A DNA stretch of 64,000 nucleotides, from NCBI RefSeq assembly GCF_016595505.1, contig NZ_JAENIL010000010.1, positions 62,001 through 126,000 on the forward strand, in the 5' to 3' direction. The stretch's first letter is position 1, and each line of letters starts with the position of its first letter. The notes under the pieces were generated by a model, which was not told the origin of the DNA, did not search any database, and saw only the letters and a program-made list of their open reading frames with translations. The position numbers and the translations under genes were made by a program. Source of the stretch: Pelagicoccus mobilis. GTDB lineage: Bacteria; Verrucomicrobiota; Verrucomicrobiia; Opitutales; Opitutaceae. Shown here one piece after another: positions 1 to 8,945 of this stretch.

Positions 1-32
1 ACTCAGACCACACAACCAGGAACCCATCCCGC

Positions 33-1595
33 ATGAAACTCACATTCGCAAAGAAGAGCACCCTAGCCTTCGCCACACTCACCCTACTCGGTCTCGTTAT
101 CGGAGCCGTAGGAATCAGCACCAAACAGTCGATCCTGGGAGATCTACGACTCTTCTCCAACAACATCCTCACCGCCACCGACGCCCTTCTCCAGCTCGAC
201 CGGGATCTCCACCAAGCCTACATCGCCCAGCTTCGCTTCCAAAGCAGCGAACGCTCCGAATACCCTCAGCTCACCGACGATACCAAAACCAACCTGGCCC
301 AAGTCGACACGCGCTGGAACGTATTCAAAGAAGCGGTCGCCCCCTACGCCACGAGCGACGTCCTCCAGTACCAGCAATCCTTCGAAAGCGACTTCACTCG
401 CTGGAAGCATTCCTGCGATACCGCTCTCAAAAAGCTCAACAGCTCTGACAACGCCGAACAAGCCGCCGGATTCGCGTTCATATCCGGAAACGCTCTCAAC
501 GACTTCAACACCGCTCGCGACCAGATCGACAAACTCACCGAAGTACTGGAAAAACAGTCTCTCGCCATCAAGCAAGACGCAGAGTCGACCGCACAAAACG
601 GCCAGTACGCCATCTTCGTCTCCATTCTCGTAAGTCTGCTCATCGGCGGATTCACAACATGGAAAATCGGATACAAGATCGCCAGCAGCCTAAAAGGCAT
701 CGCCAACCAAATCTCAGCCACCGCTTTCGAAACCGCCGAAACGACCTCCCAGATCAGTGACAGCAGCCGCCGCGTAGCAGAAGGAGCATCCGAACAAGCA
801 GCCTCACTCGAGGAAACAAGCGCCTCTCTCGAAGAAAGCGCCGCCACCATCCAAAGCAGCGCTGCAGCCGCCCAAAAGCTAAAGTCCGTCTCGGAAGAAA
901 CCAGCGAAGCCGCCCAGCTCGGAAGTTCCGAAATGAGCAGCATGAAGGAAGCCATGCAGCTAATCGCCGAATCCAGCGCCAACATCGCCACCACGCTCAA
1001 GACCATCGACGAGATCGCCTTCCAGACAAACATTCTCGCCCTCAACGCCGCAGTCGAAGCCGCTCGCGCCGGCGAAGCAGGAGCAGGATTCGCAGTGGTC
1101 GCCGACGAAGTCCGCGCCCTGGCCCAGCGTTGCGCGAAAGCCGCCCGCGAAACTTCAGATCGTATCGAGGAGTCCACCCAACGCAGCGAAGCCGGGATTC
1201 GCACCAGTGAACGCGTCGCCGAAATGCTGGAGAAAATCTGCAGCAAAGCCTTCGAGATGGACGAGCTCATGAGCAACATGGCGACCTCCTCCCAAGAACA
1301 ATCCGCCGGTATCACCCAGCTCAATACAGCTATCACCCAGATGGATCAAGTTACCCAGACCAACGCAGCCTCCGCCGAAGAAACGGCAAGCGCCACGGTA
1401 CAACTTGACCAACAAGCGACTCGCCTTCATAGCATGGTCGAGGAGCTTTCCGATATCCTAGGTATCGAAACCAATGGCGTTCTCGCCAACATATCCTCTA
1501 GCCGATCCATGTCTTCTCCCGCGCCTGCCGAGGAGGAATGGAGCTTTGATCCAAATACTCGAGATAGTGCCCTGACAGTCACTTCAAACAACTAA
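33..1595 (+). CDS. Methyl-accepting chemotaxis protein
   Basis: Transmembrane chemoreceptor of 520 residues that would signal to CheA/CheW. An N-terminal membrane helix (about residues 10-28) is followed by a periplasmic helical region of roughly 160 residues resembling a four-helix-bundle sensor, a second membrane helix (about 193-212), and a long cytoplasmic signalling coiled coil. The highly conserved MCP hairpin tip is clear ([21 protein letters not shown], then [15 protein letters not shown]). I see no obvious HAMP domain between TM2 and the signalling helices, and no CheR-tethering pentapeptide at the C terminus. The ligand cannot be read from sequence. No che genes lie nearby; the next gene follows after 22 nt and is unrelated. 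Confidence 0.93.
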   Translation: MKLTFAKKSTLAFATLTLLGLVIGAVGISTKQSILGDLRLFSNNILTATDALLQLDRDLHQAYIAQLRFQSSERSEYPQLTDDTKTNLAQVDTRWNVFKEAVAPYATSDVLQYQQSFESDFTRWKHSCDTALKKLNSSDNAEQAAGFAFISGNALNDFNTARDQIDKLTEVLEKQSLAIKQDAESTAQNGQYAIFVSILVSLLIGGFTTWKIGYKIASSLKGIANQISATAFETAETTSQISDSSRRVAEGASEQAASLEETSASLEESAATIQSSAAAAQKLKSVSEETSEAAQLGSSEMSSMKEAMQLIAESSANIATTLKTIDEIAFQTNILALNAAVEAARAGEAGAGFAVVADEVRALAQRCAKAARETSDRIEESTQRSEAGIRTSERVAEMLEKICSKAFEMDELMSNMATSSQEQSAGITQLNTAITQMDQVTQTNAASAEETASATVQLDQQATRLHSMVEELSDILGIETNGVLANISSSRSMSSPAPAEEEWSFDPNTRDSALTVTSNN

Positions 1596-1617
1596 TCGAA
1601 TCCTAAACACAGATCAA

Positions 1618-2274
1618 ATGCGCTACACAATCATCCTCCTCGCGAGTCTCGTACTCGCCTCAGTCACCGCTCAAGCCGATACCGGTCCACACCTCTGGCT
1701 TACCGTAAACGCCCGCTCGCACGAGCTTTGGGAAGACACGAAAACCAAGACGCAAGTCTCCGTCCGCTTCCCCGAATTCGAAGACTTCAACTACTTCTAC
1801 CTCTCCCAAAAGATCACCACTAAGCTCAACGACAAGTGGTCGCTTGGCACCCACCCCGTCTTCGAAACCAGCAAAAAGGGAGACGACTGGAACAACACCT
1901 ACCGACTCGACCTCGAGCTCAACCCCGCCAAGTTCAATCTCGGCGACAACGGGCCGACTATCAGCATGCGCAACCGCTGGGAGCTCCGCTGGAAAGAAGG
2001 AAAAGGCAGCGAGATCTTTCATCGCATCCGCCACTCAAGCAAAGCCTCCTGGAAAATCAATTGGGGTCCCTTTAGCAGCTACACCATCGCCGACGAAGTC
2101 TTCTTCGAAGAGCACAAAAGCAAGATCACTCGCAATCGCATCTACCCGGTCATGCTCGGCTCTAAAATCGGAGACCAAAAGATCTCCTACTACCTGCTCT
2201 ACCAAAGCGACCGCCAAGGAACGTCCTCTGATTGGGACGGAAAATACGTCCTCGGAGCCTCCCTCAGCTATTAA
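1618..2274 (+). CDS. DUF2490-like outer-membrane-type protein
   Basis: A 218-residue protein with a clear N-terminal signal peptide (hydrophobic core to about residue 18, cleavage after TAQA). The mature part is rich in alternating aromatic/polar strands typical of a small beta barrel and resembles the DUF2490 family (HLWLTVNARSHELW near the N terminus, YYLLYQSDR near the C terminus). Function of the family is unknown; an outer-membrane location is inferred. It follows the chemoreceptor by 22 nt and may be co-transcribed. It ends convergently against ftsZ with a perfect hairpin between them. Confidence 0.7.
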   Translation: MRYTIILLASLVLASVTAQADTGPHLWLTVNARSHELWEDTKTKTQVSVRFPEFEDFNYFYLSQKITTKLNDKWSLGTHPVFETSKKGDDWNNTYRLDLELNPAKFNLGDNGPTISMRNRWELRWKEGKGSEIFHRIRHSSKASWKINWGPFSSYTIADEVFFEEHKSKITRNRIYPVMLGSKIGDQKISYYLLYQSDRQGTSSDWDGKYVLGASLSY

Positions 2275-2283
2275 AAACGTAAC

Positions 2284-2303
2284 GGCCGTCGTACGCGACG
2301 GCC
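2284..2303. terminator. Perfect hairpin between convergent DUF2490 gene and ftsZ
   Basis: GGCCGTCG-TACG-CGACGGCC forms an 8-bp stem in the 35-nt gap between two converging genes. There is no strong T-run on either side, so it is a plausible but weak bidirectional terminator. Confidence 0.45.
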
Positions 2304-2309
2304 TGCCCG

Positions 2310-3554
2310 CTACAGCACGATCTTCACGCCACGCCGTAAGTAGGTTGGCGAGTCAAGATCCTGCCCCTCGAAGATCGTCCCGCTGGAGTTCTCAAACTCC
2401 CCTTTCGGATCTCCTTCGGAAAACGAGAACTCCTCCTGCTCCGCAGGCTTCGAGCTCTCATGCACAACCGGCCGAGACGGCTTCGACTTCTTCGGAGCCG
2501 GTTTCGCCTCCTCCGTCACTTCGCTCTTCGGTTCCGCCTTCGACTTCTTCGCCCGCTGCTTTACGACTTTCGTAAACGGTACGCTACTTACCTCGCTCGT
2601 GCCGAGGATACAGATCTCGACGCTGTCTCCGAGGTCCTCGTCGACCACCGCGCCCATCGTCACGTTCGCGTCAGCGCCAAACTCCTCAGAAACGGCCTCC
2701 ATGATCATCTGAGTATCCGCGATTCCTATACGCGCTCCTCCGACGATGTTGACCAGCAACTGATCCGCCTTCTTTGAAAATTCCGGCGTATGAAGCAACG
2801 GGCAAAGCTTCAAATCCGCCACCGCCGCAGCCGCTGCTCCTTCCCCCGTACCGCTGCCAAGACCGAAAAGCGTCTTGCCAGCCTTCTTCGAAAGCATCTG
2901 ACGCAGCTGGGCAAAGTCCAAATTGATCATGCCCGTCTTGTTCATCATGCACCAGATCGAACGAATCGCCTTTTCGATCCAAGCATCCGCCTTAGCAAAC
3001 GCATCCAGCAAAGACGCATCCGGGTCCGACTCCTGAATGAGAAGATCGTTCGGCAAAGGAACCACCGCATTACAGGTATCGCGCAAGCGTCTCAACCCGT
3101 CCAAAGCCGTATTGGCCCGAGCAGAACGTTCGATGGTAAAGGGAAGCGCCACAAAGGCAATGACCAGCGCTCCTTGACGCAAAGCCTGCTCCGCAATCAC
3201 GGGAGCTGCCCCCGTGCCGGTGCCTCCACCTAATCCAGCTGCGATGAAGAGCAGATCCACCCCGCTCACCATCTCGTCGATCGCATCGATGTGCTTGAGA
3301 GCCGCTTCGCGACCGACTTCCACATCGCCGCCCGATCCCAAACCTCCCGTAACCGACTTTCCGATACAGAGCTTGTTGACGATCGGTGAATTCGCCAGAG
3401 CCTGCTGGTCCGTATTCACCGCAACTAGCTCCACTCCAGAAAATTGCGAAAGCATCAGACGATCCACAATGTTGGAACCAGCACCGCCGACACCTACCAC
3501 TTTCATTCGAATTTCGGTAGGTTCGCTTTGCTCGTCACTAAGTGGATCGCTCAT
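2310..3554 (-). CDS. ftsZ: Cell division protein FtsZ, divergent active site
   Basis: Tubulin-like GTPase that forms the division ring; 414 residues. The nucleotide signature GGGTGTG lies at residues 109-115, NTDQQAL at 47-53, and the Glu and Arg of the PFxxE...R loop are kept. Two sites differ from the family. The synergy (T7) loop reads NLDFAQ at 211-216, where NxDxxD is expected, so the second catalytic Asp (Asp212 in E. coli) is Gln. The helix-7 Asn-Asp after LLDAF is changed to Asp-Ala. A long charged linker (about 330-395) precedes a recognisable C-terminal peptide (SPTYLRRGVKIVL) for FtsA/membrane-partner binding. Last gene of the dcw cluster, 14 nt after ftsA. Fold assignment is secure; GTPase strength is uncertain. 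Confidence 0.95.
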   Translation of the reverse strand: MSDPLSDEQSEPTEIRMKVVGVGGAGSNIVDRLMLSQFSGVELVAVNTDQQALANSPIVNKLCIGKSVTGGLGSGGDVEVGREAALKHIDAIDEMVSGVDLLFIAAGLGGGTGTGAAPVIAEQALRQGALVIAFVALPFTIERSARANTALDGLRRLRDTCNAVVPLPNDLLIQESDPDASLLDAFAKADAWIEKAIRSIWCMMNKTGMINLDFAQLRQMLSKKAGKTLFGLGSGTGEGAAAAAVADLKLCPLLHTPEFSKKADQLLVNIVGGARIGIADTQMIMEAVSEEFGADANVTMGAVVDEDLGDSVEICILGTSEVSSVPFTKVVKQRAKKSKAEPKSEVTEEAKPAPKKSKPSRPVVHESSKPAEQEEFSFSEGDPKGEFENSSGTIFEGQDLDSPTYLRRGVKIVL

Positions 3555-3568
3555 AAAGGGGTATGGGG

Positions 3569-4780
3569 CTAGGCTTTTTGAAACAGAGTCTTCAGGCGGC
3601 CGAAAATGCCACTCTCACGATGCTTGACGGAGCCCTTTTCGCTTTGGAACTGCAGCCCGTAATGAAGCAAACCGAGGGCTGTGCTATACTGCGAATCTCT
3701 CAACTCGCCCGTAGCCATAGCCGCATTGTCACCGGCATGCGCTTGGATTCCGAATACGTTCTCCGCGCACTGGTCGATGTTTGCCAGCTTACTCGTACCA
3801 CCGCTCAATATTACACCTGAAGAGATTTTGTCGGGGTTGAAGTGTACGCCCAACTTCTTGCGCACCACCTCGAAAATCTCGGACACGCGAAGCTCGATGA
3901 TCTTCTCGATGCTCCAAAGTGGAATCGGACGATCGCCGATCTCGAAATCGTTGTTCAGCCAGACCTTCTCCGTCTTGTCCTTGTGCTCCAAAATCGCCGA
4001 GCCATAGCGCAGCTTCAGGCTCTCCGCCTGCTTCAAACGCATACGCAGGCCGATGCTCAAATCGTTCGAAATATGGTCCCCTCCGATCGGCAAACAACCT
4101 GCCTTCACGCAACGACCATCAATAAAAAGCGTATAGTCCGTGGTGCCTCGGCCGATATCGATGATCAAAGCCCCACTCTTCTTCTGGTCCGTAGTCGCCA
4201 CCGCGGCACTGCTCGCTAAACCTGCCAAGACGATGTCGTCCACGTGCAAGTTGAAGCCGTTGATGATGTGGATCGCATCGCCGATTTTGCGCGAATCGCC
4301 GTGCACCGTCCAATAGCCGACCTCCAAGCGTTCGCCTTCCAGGCCGACCGGCGACTCGATGCTTCGCCCGTCCAGCTTGTAGGGGCGACGCAAATGGTGA
4401 ATGGTTGTACGGTTTTCCGGCAACTCCCGTCCTTGCGCCAGAGAACACGCCTGATCCACGTCCCCCTGCTGCACACGTCCTTCCGGATCGGTGATATTCA
4501 CGGAGGCCTCGCTCGGAAAACCTTCGATGTGGCCGCCGGTTTGAGCCAGATAAACGCCGTCGATCGACACCCCCGCCTGATCCTCAGCCGCCAGCAAGGC
4601 CGCGTGGACACAATCGCTAGCCTGATGGTAATCAACGATTTCCCCTTTGAGGAGACCTTTTGAAGACGACTGACCAAGGCCGATCACATTAAGCTTCCGG
4701 CCCTCATGGATTTCTCCAAGAAGCACCGTCACCTTGCTCGTGCCAATATCTACGCCTGCAATTACTTTCGTCTTATACAC
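3569..4780 (-). CDS. ftsA: Cell division protein FtsA
   Basis: Actin-like ATPase that tethers FtsZ filaments to the inner membrane; 403 residues, a normal length. The phosphate-1 motif VDIGTSKVTVLLGE is at the N terminus, the phosphate-2 region IDIGRGTTDYTLF is about residue 210, and GVILSGGTSKL is the adenosine motif. The extreme C terminus (RESGIFGRLKTLFQKA) is the expected amphipathic membrane-targeting helix. Located between ftsQ and ftsZ, the classical order. Starts with ATG. Confidence 0.96.
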   Translation of the reverse strand: MYKTKVIAGVDIGTSKVTVLLGEIHEGRKLNVIGLGQSSSKGLLKGEIVDYHQASDCVHAALLAAEDQAGVSIDGVYLAQTGGHIEGFPSEASVNITDPEGRVQQGDVDQACSLAQGRELPENRTTIHHLRRPYKLDGRSIESPVGLEGERLEVGYWTVHGDSRKIGDAIHIINGFNLHVDDIVLAGLASSAAVATTDQKKSGALIIDIGRGTTDYTLFIDGRCVKAGCLPIGGDHISNDLSIGLRMRLKQAESLKLRYGSAILEHKDKTEKVWLNNDFEIGDRPIPLWSIEKIIELRVSEIFEVVRKKLGVHFNPDKISSGVILSGGTSKLANIDQCAENVFGIQAHAGDNAAMATGELRDSQYSTALGLLHYGLQFQSEKGSVKHRESGIFGRLKTLFQKA

Positions 4781-4840
4781 CTTGCTCTGACCGTACCGCT
4801 GACTGTTTCTCGAATTATTTCAACCCGATACTGCAATCCC

Positions 4841-5734
4841 CTACAAAGTTACCGGAACCTGATCGCCTAGAGTCAAATCAATGCGCTTCAAAGGACCCGA
4901 TCCGTTCCCCCGGTGATAGTCCAAAATATAGTCCAATTTCGCCAGCTGATCGCGAAAATCGCTGTTCCGGTCAAACACGACCTCCTTCACGAACTTCCCC
5001 TTCGCGATAAGCCGGTCCTCCTTCTCCAACGACATGATCCGCCAACTGCTGTAAATGTGAGGCGCCACCGCTTGGGCTTCGGACAACAGATCCGCCAACG
5101 GCTCGATATCCCCGACATCAGAAAAACCTTCCTCCTCCTTCGCCAAATTCACTCCGAACAGAAACGGAAGGCGGCGAGAGATTCTCGGATCAAGCCGATC
5201 CGCCTCAAAAACCACGCCATCCCCGTCTACAAAGAGATTCAAAGTCTCCCCATTGGAACGCTGCACCAGCAAACGCATGATCGGAGTACGCTCCTCAACC
5301 GTAACTTCCAAGGCATCCGGGAAACGACGGCTCACCACTGCGCTCTCGACCTGGCCGATCGATTCCAGGCGACGCTTCATCTCGTCCAAATCGACGCTCA
5401 AAAGGTTAGCATCCTCCGGCACATCCAGCGTCCGAAGCAGGTAGTCTCGCTCCAGATTACCGTCCGTATGCACATCAATCGTCGCTACCGGCAAGGATTC
5501 GCCCGCTTTGGTGATCATTTCCGGACCACCCTCTATCTGAGGGGCGAAATGTAGCGCGGCCGCCAATACAGCCCCCACAAACAAAACGCCGCCAAACAAC
5601 TTAGCGCGCCCCATCCAGACACGTCTTTCCGAAGCCGAGCTCATAGCCTTCGGCTTGACGCTTTGGTCGATGTCTTTCCACGTATTAGCTTTGCGCTTAC
5701 GCTTGGTGGAGGAAGTGGGAGTACGGGCAGCCAT
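4841..5734 (-). CDS. ftsQ: Cell division protein FtsQ
   Basis: Bitopic divisome protein (297 residues) linking early and late division proteins. A basic cytoplasmic tail of about 45 residues precedes one membrane helix (about 46-66), then a POTRA domain (IDVHTDGNLERDYLLRTL to about residue 150, including VSRRFPDALEVTVEERTP) and the FtsQ C-terminal beta domain. Starts 2 nt after the ddl stop codon and is followed by ftsA, so translation is probably coupled. No Shine-Dalgarno is visible, consistent with coupling. Confidence 0.92.
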   Translation of the reverse strand: MAARTPTSSTKRKRKANTWKDIDQSVKPKAMSSASERRVWMGRAKLFGGVLFVGAVLAAALHFAPQIEGGPEMITKAGESLPVATIDVHTDGNLERDYLLRTLDVPEDANLLSVDLDEMKRRLESIGQVESAVVSRRFPDALEVTVEERTPIMRLLVQRSNGETLNLFVDGDGVVFEADRLDPRISRRLPFLFGVNLAKEEEGFSDVGDIEPLADLLSEAQAVAPHIYSSWRIMSLEKEDRLIAKGKFVKEVVFDRNSDFRDQLAKLDYILDYHRGNGSGPLKRIDLTLGDQVPVTL

Positions 5735-5736
5735 TA

Positions 5737-6669
5737 TTAGTGGGAAGTTTGGCGGGCCTTATACCTTATTATAGCGGGTTCTACAAGCTTTTGCAGCAGA
5801 TCGTCGAAGTCGTATCCAAAAAGCCCTGCCGACATGGGCAAAAGACTGGTTTCTTTCAGCCCCGGAAGCGTATTTATCTCCAAAAAGTAGGGATTTCCCG
5901 CCCCGTCGATCATACAATCGATCCGAGCATAGTCGCGACACCCGCATGCCTCGAACGCGATCGTAGCCAAATTTCTGATGCGCTCCGTCAAATCTTTGCT
6001 AATTTCCGCAGGAGCAATGTATTCGGTCAACCCTTTCGTATACTTGCTGGAATAGTCGAACCGTCCGCTTTTAGGTCGAATTTCCACCACGCCAAGGGCC
6101 TTGCCGTGCAGGATTCCGACCGTCACCTCCGTGCCTTCCACCTTGGGCTCGATCAGCCATCGCCCGACGCCGCACTTCCGCAAGGCAGCCGCGATCTGTT
6201 CCTTCCCCGCTGCAAACATCAGGCCTACGCTGCTCCCTTGAGCCACCGGCTTGATCACCACGGATTCGCCCAACGATGCTAGAACTGTCTCCACCTCAGG
6301 CAGTTCGCCTTCGCTGAATACGATCTCCTCGGTCACAGGCACCCCTGCCTCTTTCATTCTCTCCTTCGTGGCGACTTTGTCGAAGGTCAGAGAGCTCGAT
6401 TCCGCATCACAGCCAGCGTAAAAAACCCCAGCGGCATCCATCAGACGCTGAGCTTGGCCATCCTCTCCGAACGAACCGTGCAAGGTCGAAAAAACAACAT
6501 GTGTCTCCGGGTTCAAACCGTCCGGCAGTTCTGAATACGACTGCACATCGAACACATCCACTTCGAAAGCCTTCGCCAGGGCGGCGGCTGCAGCCTTGCC
6601 AGATCCCAGCGAAACCTCGCGCTCCTCTGAAACGCCCCCCAACAGCACCGCTATTTTAGGCTCCTTCAT
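5737..6669 (-). CDS. ddl: D-alanine--D-alanine ligase
   Basis: ATP-grasp ligase making the D-Ala-D-Ala dipeptide for peptidoglycan. Residues near the N terminus (IAVLLGGVSEEREVSLGSG) are the D-Ala-binding signature, VVIKPVAQGSSVG binds ATP, and the C-terminal metal site reads FLEINTLPGL. I choose the ATG at 6669: it overlaps the murC-murB stop as ATGA and is preceded by GGGAGGAGG at good spacing. An upstream in-frame TTG (6687) would add six residues and lies within that ribosome-binding region. In chlamydiae ddl is fused to murC; here it is separate but adjacent to a murC-murB fusion. Confidence 0.95.
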   Translation of the reverse strand: MKEPKIAVLLGGVSEEREVSLGSGKAAAAALAKAFEVDVFDVQSYSELPDGLNPETHVVFSTLHGSFGEDGQAQRLMDAAGVFYAGCDAESSSLTFDKVATKERMKEAGVPVTEEIVFSEGELPEVETVLASLGESVVIKPVAQGSSVGLMFAAGKEQIAAALRKCGVGRWLIEPKVEGTEVTVGILHGKALGVVEIRPKSGRFDYSSKYTKGLTEYIAPAEISKDLTERIRNLATIAFEACGCRDYARIDCMIDGAGNPYFLEINTLPGLKETSLLPMSAGLFGYDFDDLLQKLVEPAIIRYKARQTSH

Positions 6670-8945
6670 CGCAAGGCCTCCTCCCAATTAGCGCCAAACA
6701 GCAAAACCTCCGGATGTAAATCCACGCCTTTTCGTTCGCGAGCAACTTTGCGTGCGAAGCGAACCAGCTCGATCACGTCCTCGCTTCGGGCTCCGCCTCG
6801 GTTTATGATGAAATTCCCATGCACTTTGCTGATTTCCGCTCCTCCAACAACAGCTCCCTTCAAACCGAGCTCTTCGATCAACCGTCCCGCCGAATCGCCT
6901 TCCGGATTCTTGAAAATACAACCTGCGCTCGGCTCTCGAGGTTGCGACTCCTTTCGCCTGCTTTGGTAGGTATCAATCGTACGACGAATCGACTCCGACG
7001 AACCGTCCGCTTTTTTGGATACGAAAACCGCATCGATTGCGATCGCGTCTTCGAGCTCACGACAATAACGGTAGCCGAAGTCCAAATCATCCTTCTGCGC
7101 TTCCAAGACTTCCCCCTCTAGCGTCACATAGCGAATCGACTCGACCACATCAAAAACCCAGCCCCCCATCGCGCCGGCATTCATGCGAAGCACACCGCCG
7201 AGACTGCCGGGAATGCCTTCCAAAAATTCAAAGCCTTCCAAGCCTTCCTTTGCCGCCTGACCGCAAAGTGCCTTGATCCGCATCCCCGCTCCCAAACGGG
7301 CCTTCCCTTCTCCCAGCTTCTCAAAACGACTCCAATACGGATGACTCAAACGCAAAACCAATCCGCTAACTCCCTCGTCCGGCACAACGAGATTCGATCC
7401 ACGCCCCAACGGACGCACCTCGATTCCCGCTTTCGCGCAAGCCTTCAAAGCGACCACTAACTGCTGCAAGGACTCCGGTTCAAAATACCGTTCCGCTACG
7501 CCCCCCACTCGCATGGTTGTCTTCCGAGCCATCGGTTCATCGGCCCGAATCTCAGTCGTAAATCCAGCAACCTCGGCCACCGCAGAATCGAAAACGCCCC
7601 ATCGCGAATCCTCGCTCCCTAAACGTTCGCTCAAACGACGGGCAAGCCGATCCCCCACTCCAGCTCCCAGAAACACGATTCGCACCGGCCCCTGCAGGGA
7701 CCGAGCATGCAAAGTACCAAGCGGATCAATCACGCTCGAAACGAAACAAACGCGCTTGTTCCTCTTTCGACATTCAGCGTAGAGATCCTGGCCGGTCCCG
7801 CCTTCAACGGGAGATTCGCTGGCTGCGTAAACATCGAGCAAGATCAGCTCCTCGCACTCCGCCAAACTCTCGGCAAGCTCATCCTTCATTTCACGCGTCC
7901 GAGTATACCGGTGCGCTTGGAAAACCACTACAGTCTGCCAGCCTTCTTTCTTCGGCAGGGCTTGCAGCACTGCACGAATCTCCTCTGGATGATGGGCATA
8001 ATCCTCAAAAACCTGAACCTTCGGACTGTTGTACCAGCAACGCTGACGCCGCTTCACAGAATCGAACTCGACCCGCTCCAATCCACTCGATTCCACACCC
8101 ATACACTTGACCGTAAGCAAAGCAAAAGCCGCATCTTGCACATTCATTTCACCTGATCGATTGATGGTCAAATCGCCAGAAACACTCGAACCATCGAGAC
8201 TCAGCTTCGACCAACCCGCTCCTTCCGAGCTCCATTGGAGAGAGACATCGCCTCCCTCTCCAAGTCCGCAAACCTCCGAGTCGCTCCCTTTCTTAAGTGT
8301 CTCCTTAAGGGGTTCCGGAACGATCGCCACCTGACTCGTCCGTCCCACCAATCGGCGAAACGCTTCAAAATAGTCCTCAGGATACGGATACCGAGCATGG
8401 TGATCGTGATCGATATTTAAAACAACCGAGACTTCCGGACTAAATCCCTCAATCGTCCCATCGCTTTCGTCAATCTCGGCAATCAACCATTCGTTAGCAG
8501 AGAATCGGCTCGGGCTCTTTCCCACAAACTGGGCTCCCAGCAGATAACCGAAGTCAACATCCAGCGTATCCAGCAAATCAATCAACATCGCGCAGGTCGT
8601 GGTCTTCCCGTGGGAACCCACCACCGCGACTAGCTTTTTCTCTTTGGCAATCACCGCCAAGCACTCTCCGCGCCTTAGACATACGCCCCCCTTTTCCTCT
8701 ACCGAACGCCGCACTGGATTCTCCTCCGAAATAGCAGACGAAAAAACCAGACCTAGATCCTCGGTTTCAACAAAGGACGCGATTTCTACGCCAGCCGATT
8801 CCAGAAGACCACGAGCGTCCAACTCGAGCGAGTCGTCCTCCGCTGTAACAGAGTGCCCTGCCTCCGAGAGATAAATCGCCAGTGGCAACATTCCTGCCCC
8901 GCCAGCCCCCAAACAGTGGATACGTTTCGGTAGCCCTTCAATCAT
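6666..8945 (-). CDS. murC-murB: Fused UDP-MurNAc--L-alanine ligase / UDP-MurNAc dehydrogenase (MurC-MurB)
   Basis: A 759-residue bifunctional cytoplasmic enzyme. Residues about 1-445 are MurC: Rossmann start HCLGAGGAGM, ATP-binding GSHGKTTT at 110-117, IDHDHHARYP and EDYAHHPEE later. Residues about 455-759 are MurB, the FAD enzyme reducing enolpyruvyl-UDP-GlcNAc: GRGSNLV near 515, GIPGSLGG near 578, and SAGCIFKNP near 673. That last motif places Cys676 where many MurB proteins have the Ser proton donor. MurB acts just before MurC, so the fusion joins consecutive steps. It overlaps murG upstream and ddl downstream by ATGA junctions. Confidence 0.96.
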   Translation of the reverse strand: MIEGLPKRIHCLGAGGAGMLPLAIYLSEAGHSVTAEDDSLELDARGLLESAGVEIASFVETEDLGLVFSSAISEENPVRRSVEEKGGVCLRRGECLAVIAKEKKLVAVVGSHGKTTTCAMLIDLLDTLDVDFGYLLGAQFVGKSPSRFSANEWLIAEIDESDGTIEGFSPEVSVVLNIDHDHHARYPYPEDYFEAFRRLVGRTSQVAIVPEPLKETLKKGSDSEVCGLGEGGDVSLQWSSEGAGWSKLSLDGSSVSGDLTINRSGEMNVQDAAFALLTVKCMGVESSGLERVEFDSVKRRQRCWYNSPKVQVFEDYAHHPEEIRAVLQALPKKEGWQTVVVFQAHRYTRTREMKDELAESLAECEELILLDVYAASESPVEGGTGQDLYAECRKRNKRVCFVSSVIDPLGTLHARSLQGPVRIVFLGAGVGDRLARRLSERLGSEDSRWGVFDSAVAEVAGFTTEIRADEPMARKTTMRVGGVAERYFEPESLQQLVVALKACAKAGIEVRPLGRGSNLVVPDEGVSGLVLRLSHPYWSRFEKLGEGKARLGAGMRIKALCGQAAKEGLEGFEFLEGIPGSLGGVLRMNAGAMGGWVFDVVESIRYVTLEGEVLEAQKDDLDFGYRYCRELEDAIAIDAVFVSKKADGSSESIRRTIDTYQSRRKESQPREPSAGCIFKNPEGDSAGRLIEELGLKGAVVGGAEISKVHGNFIINRGGARSEDVIELVRFARKVARERKGVDLHPEVLLFGANWEEALR

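Noticed and set aside
344-1336. Long minus-strand open frame opposite the chemoreceptor
   Set aside because: It is entirely antisense to a clear MCP gene, its composition (Ser/Ala/Met-rich) reflects the complementary codons, and it matches no family.
1844-2575. 243-codon plus-strand frame across the DUF2490 gene end and ftsZ tail
   Set aside because: It is Ser/Thr/Pro-rich, overlaps two well-supported genes in other frames and has no domain.
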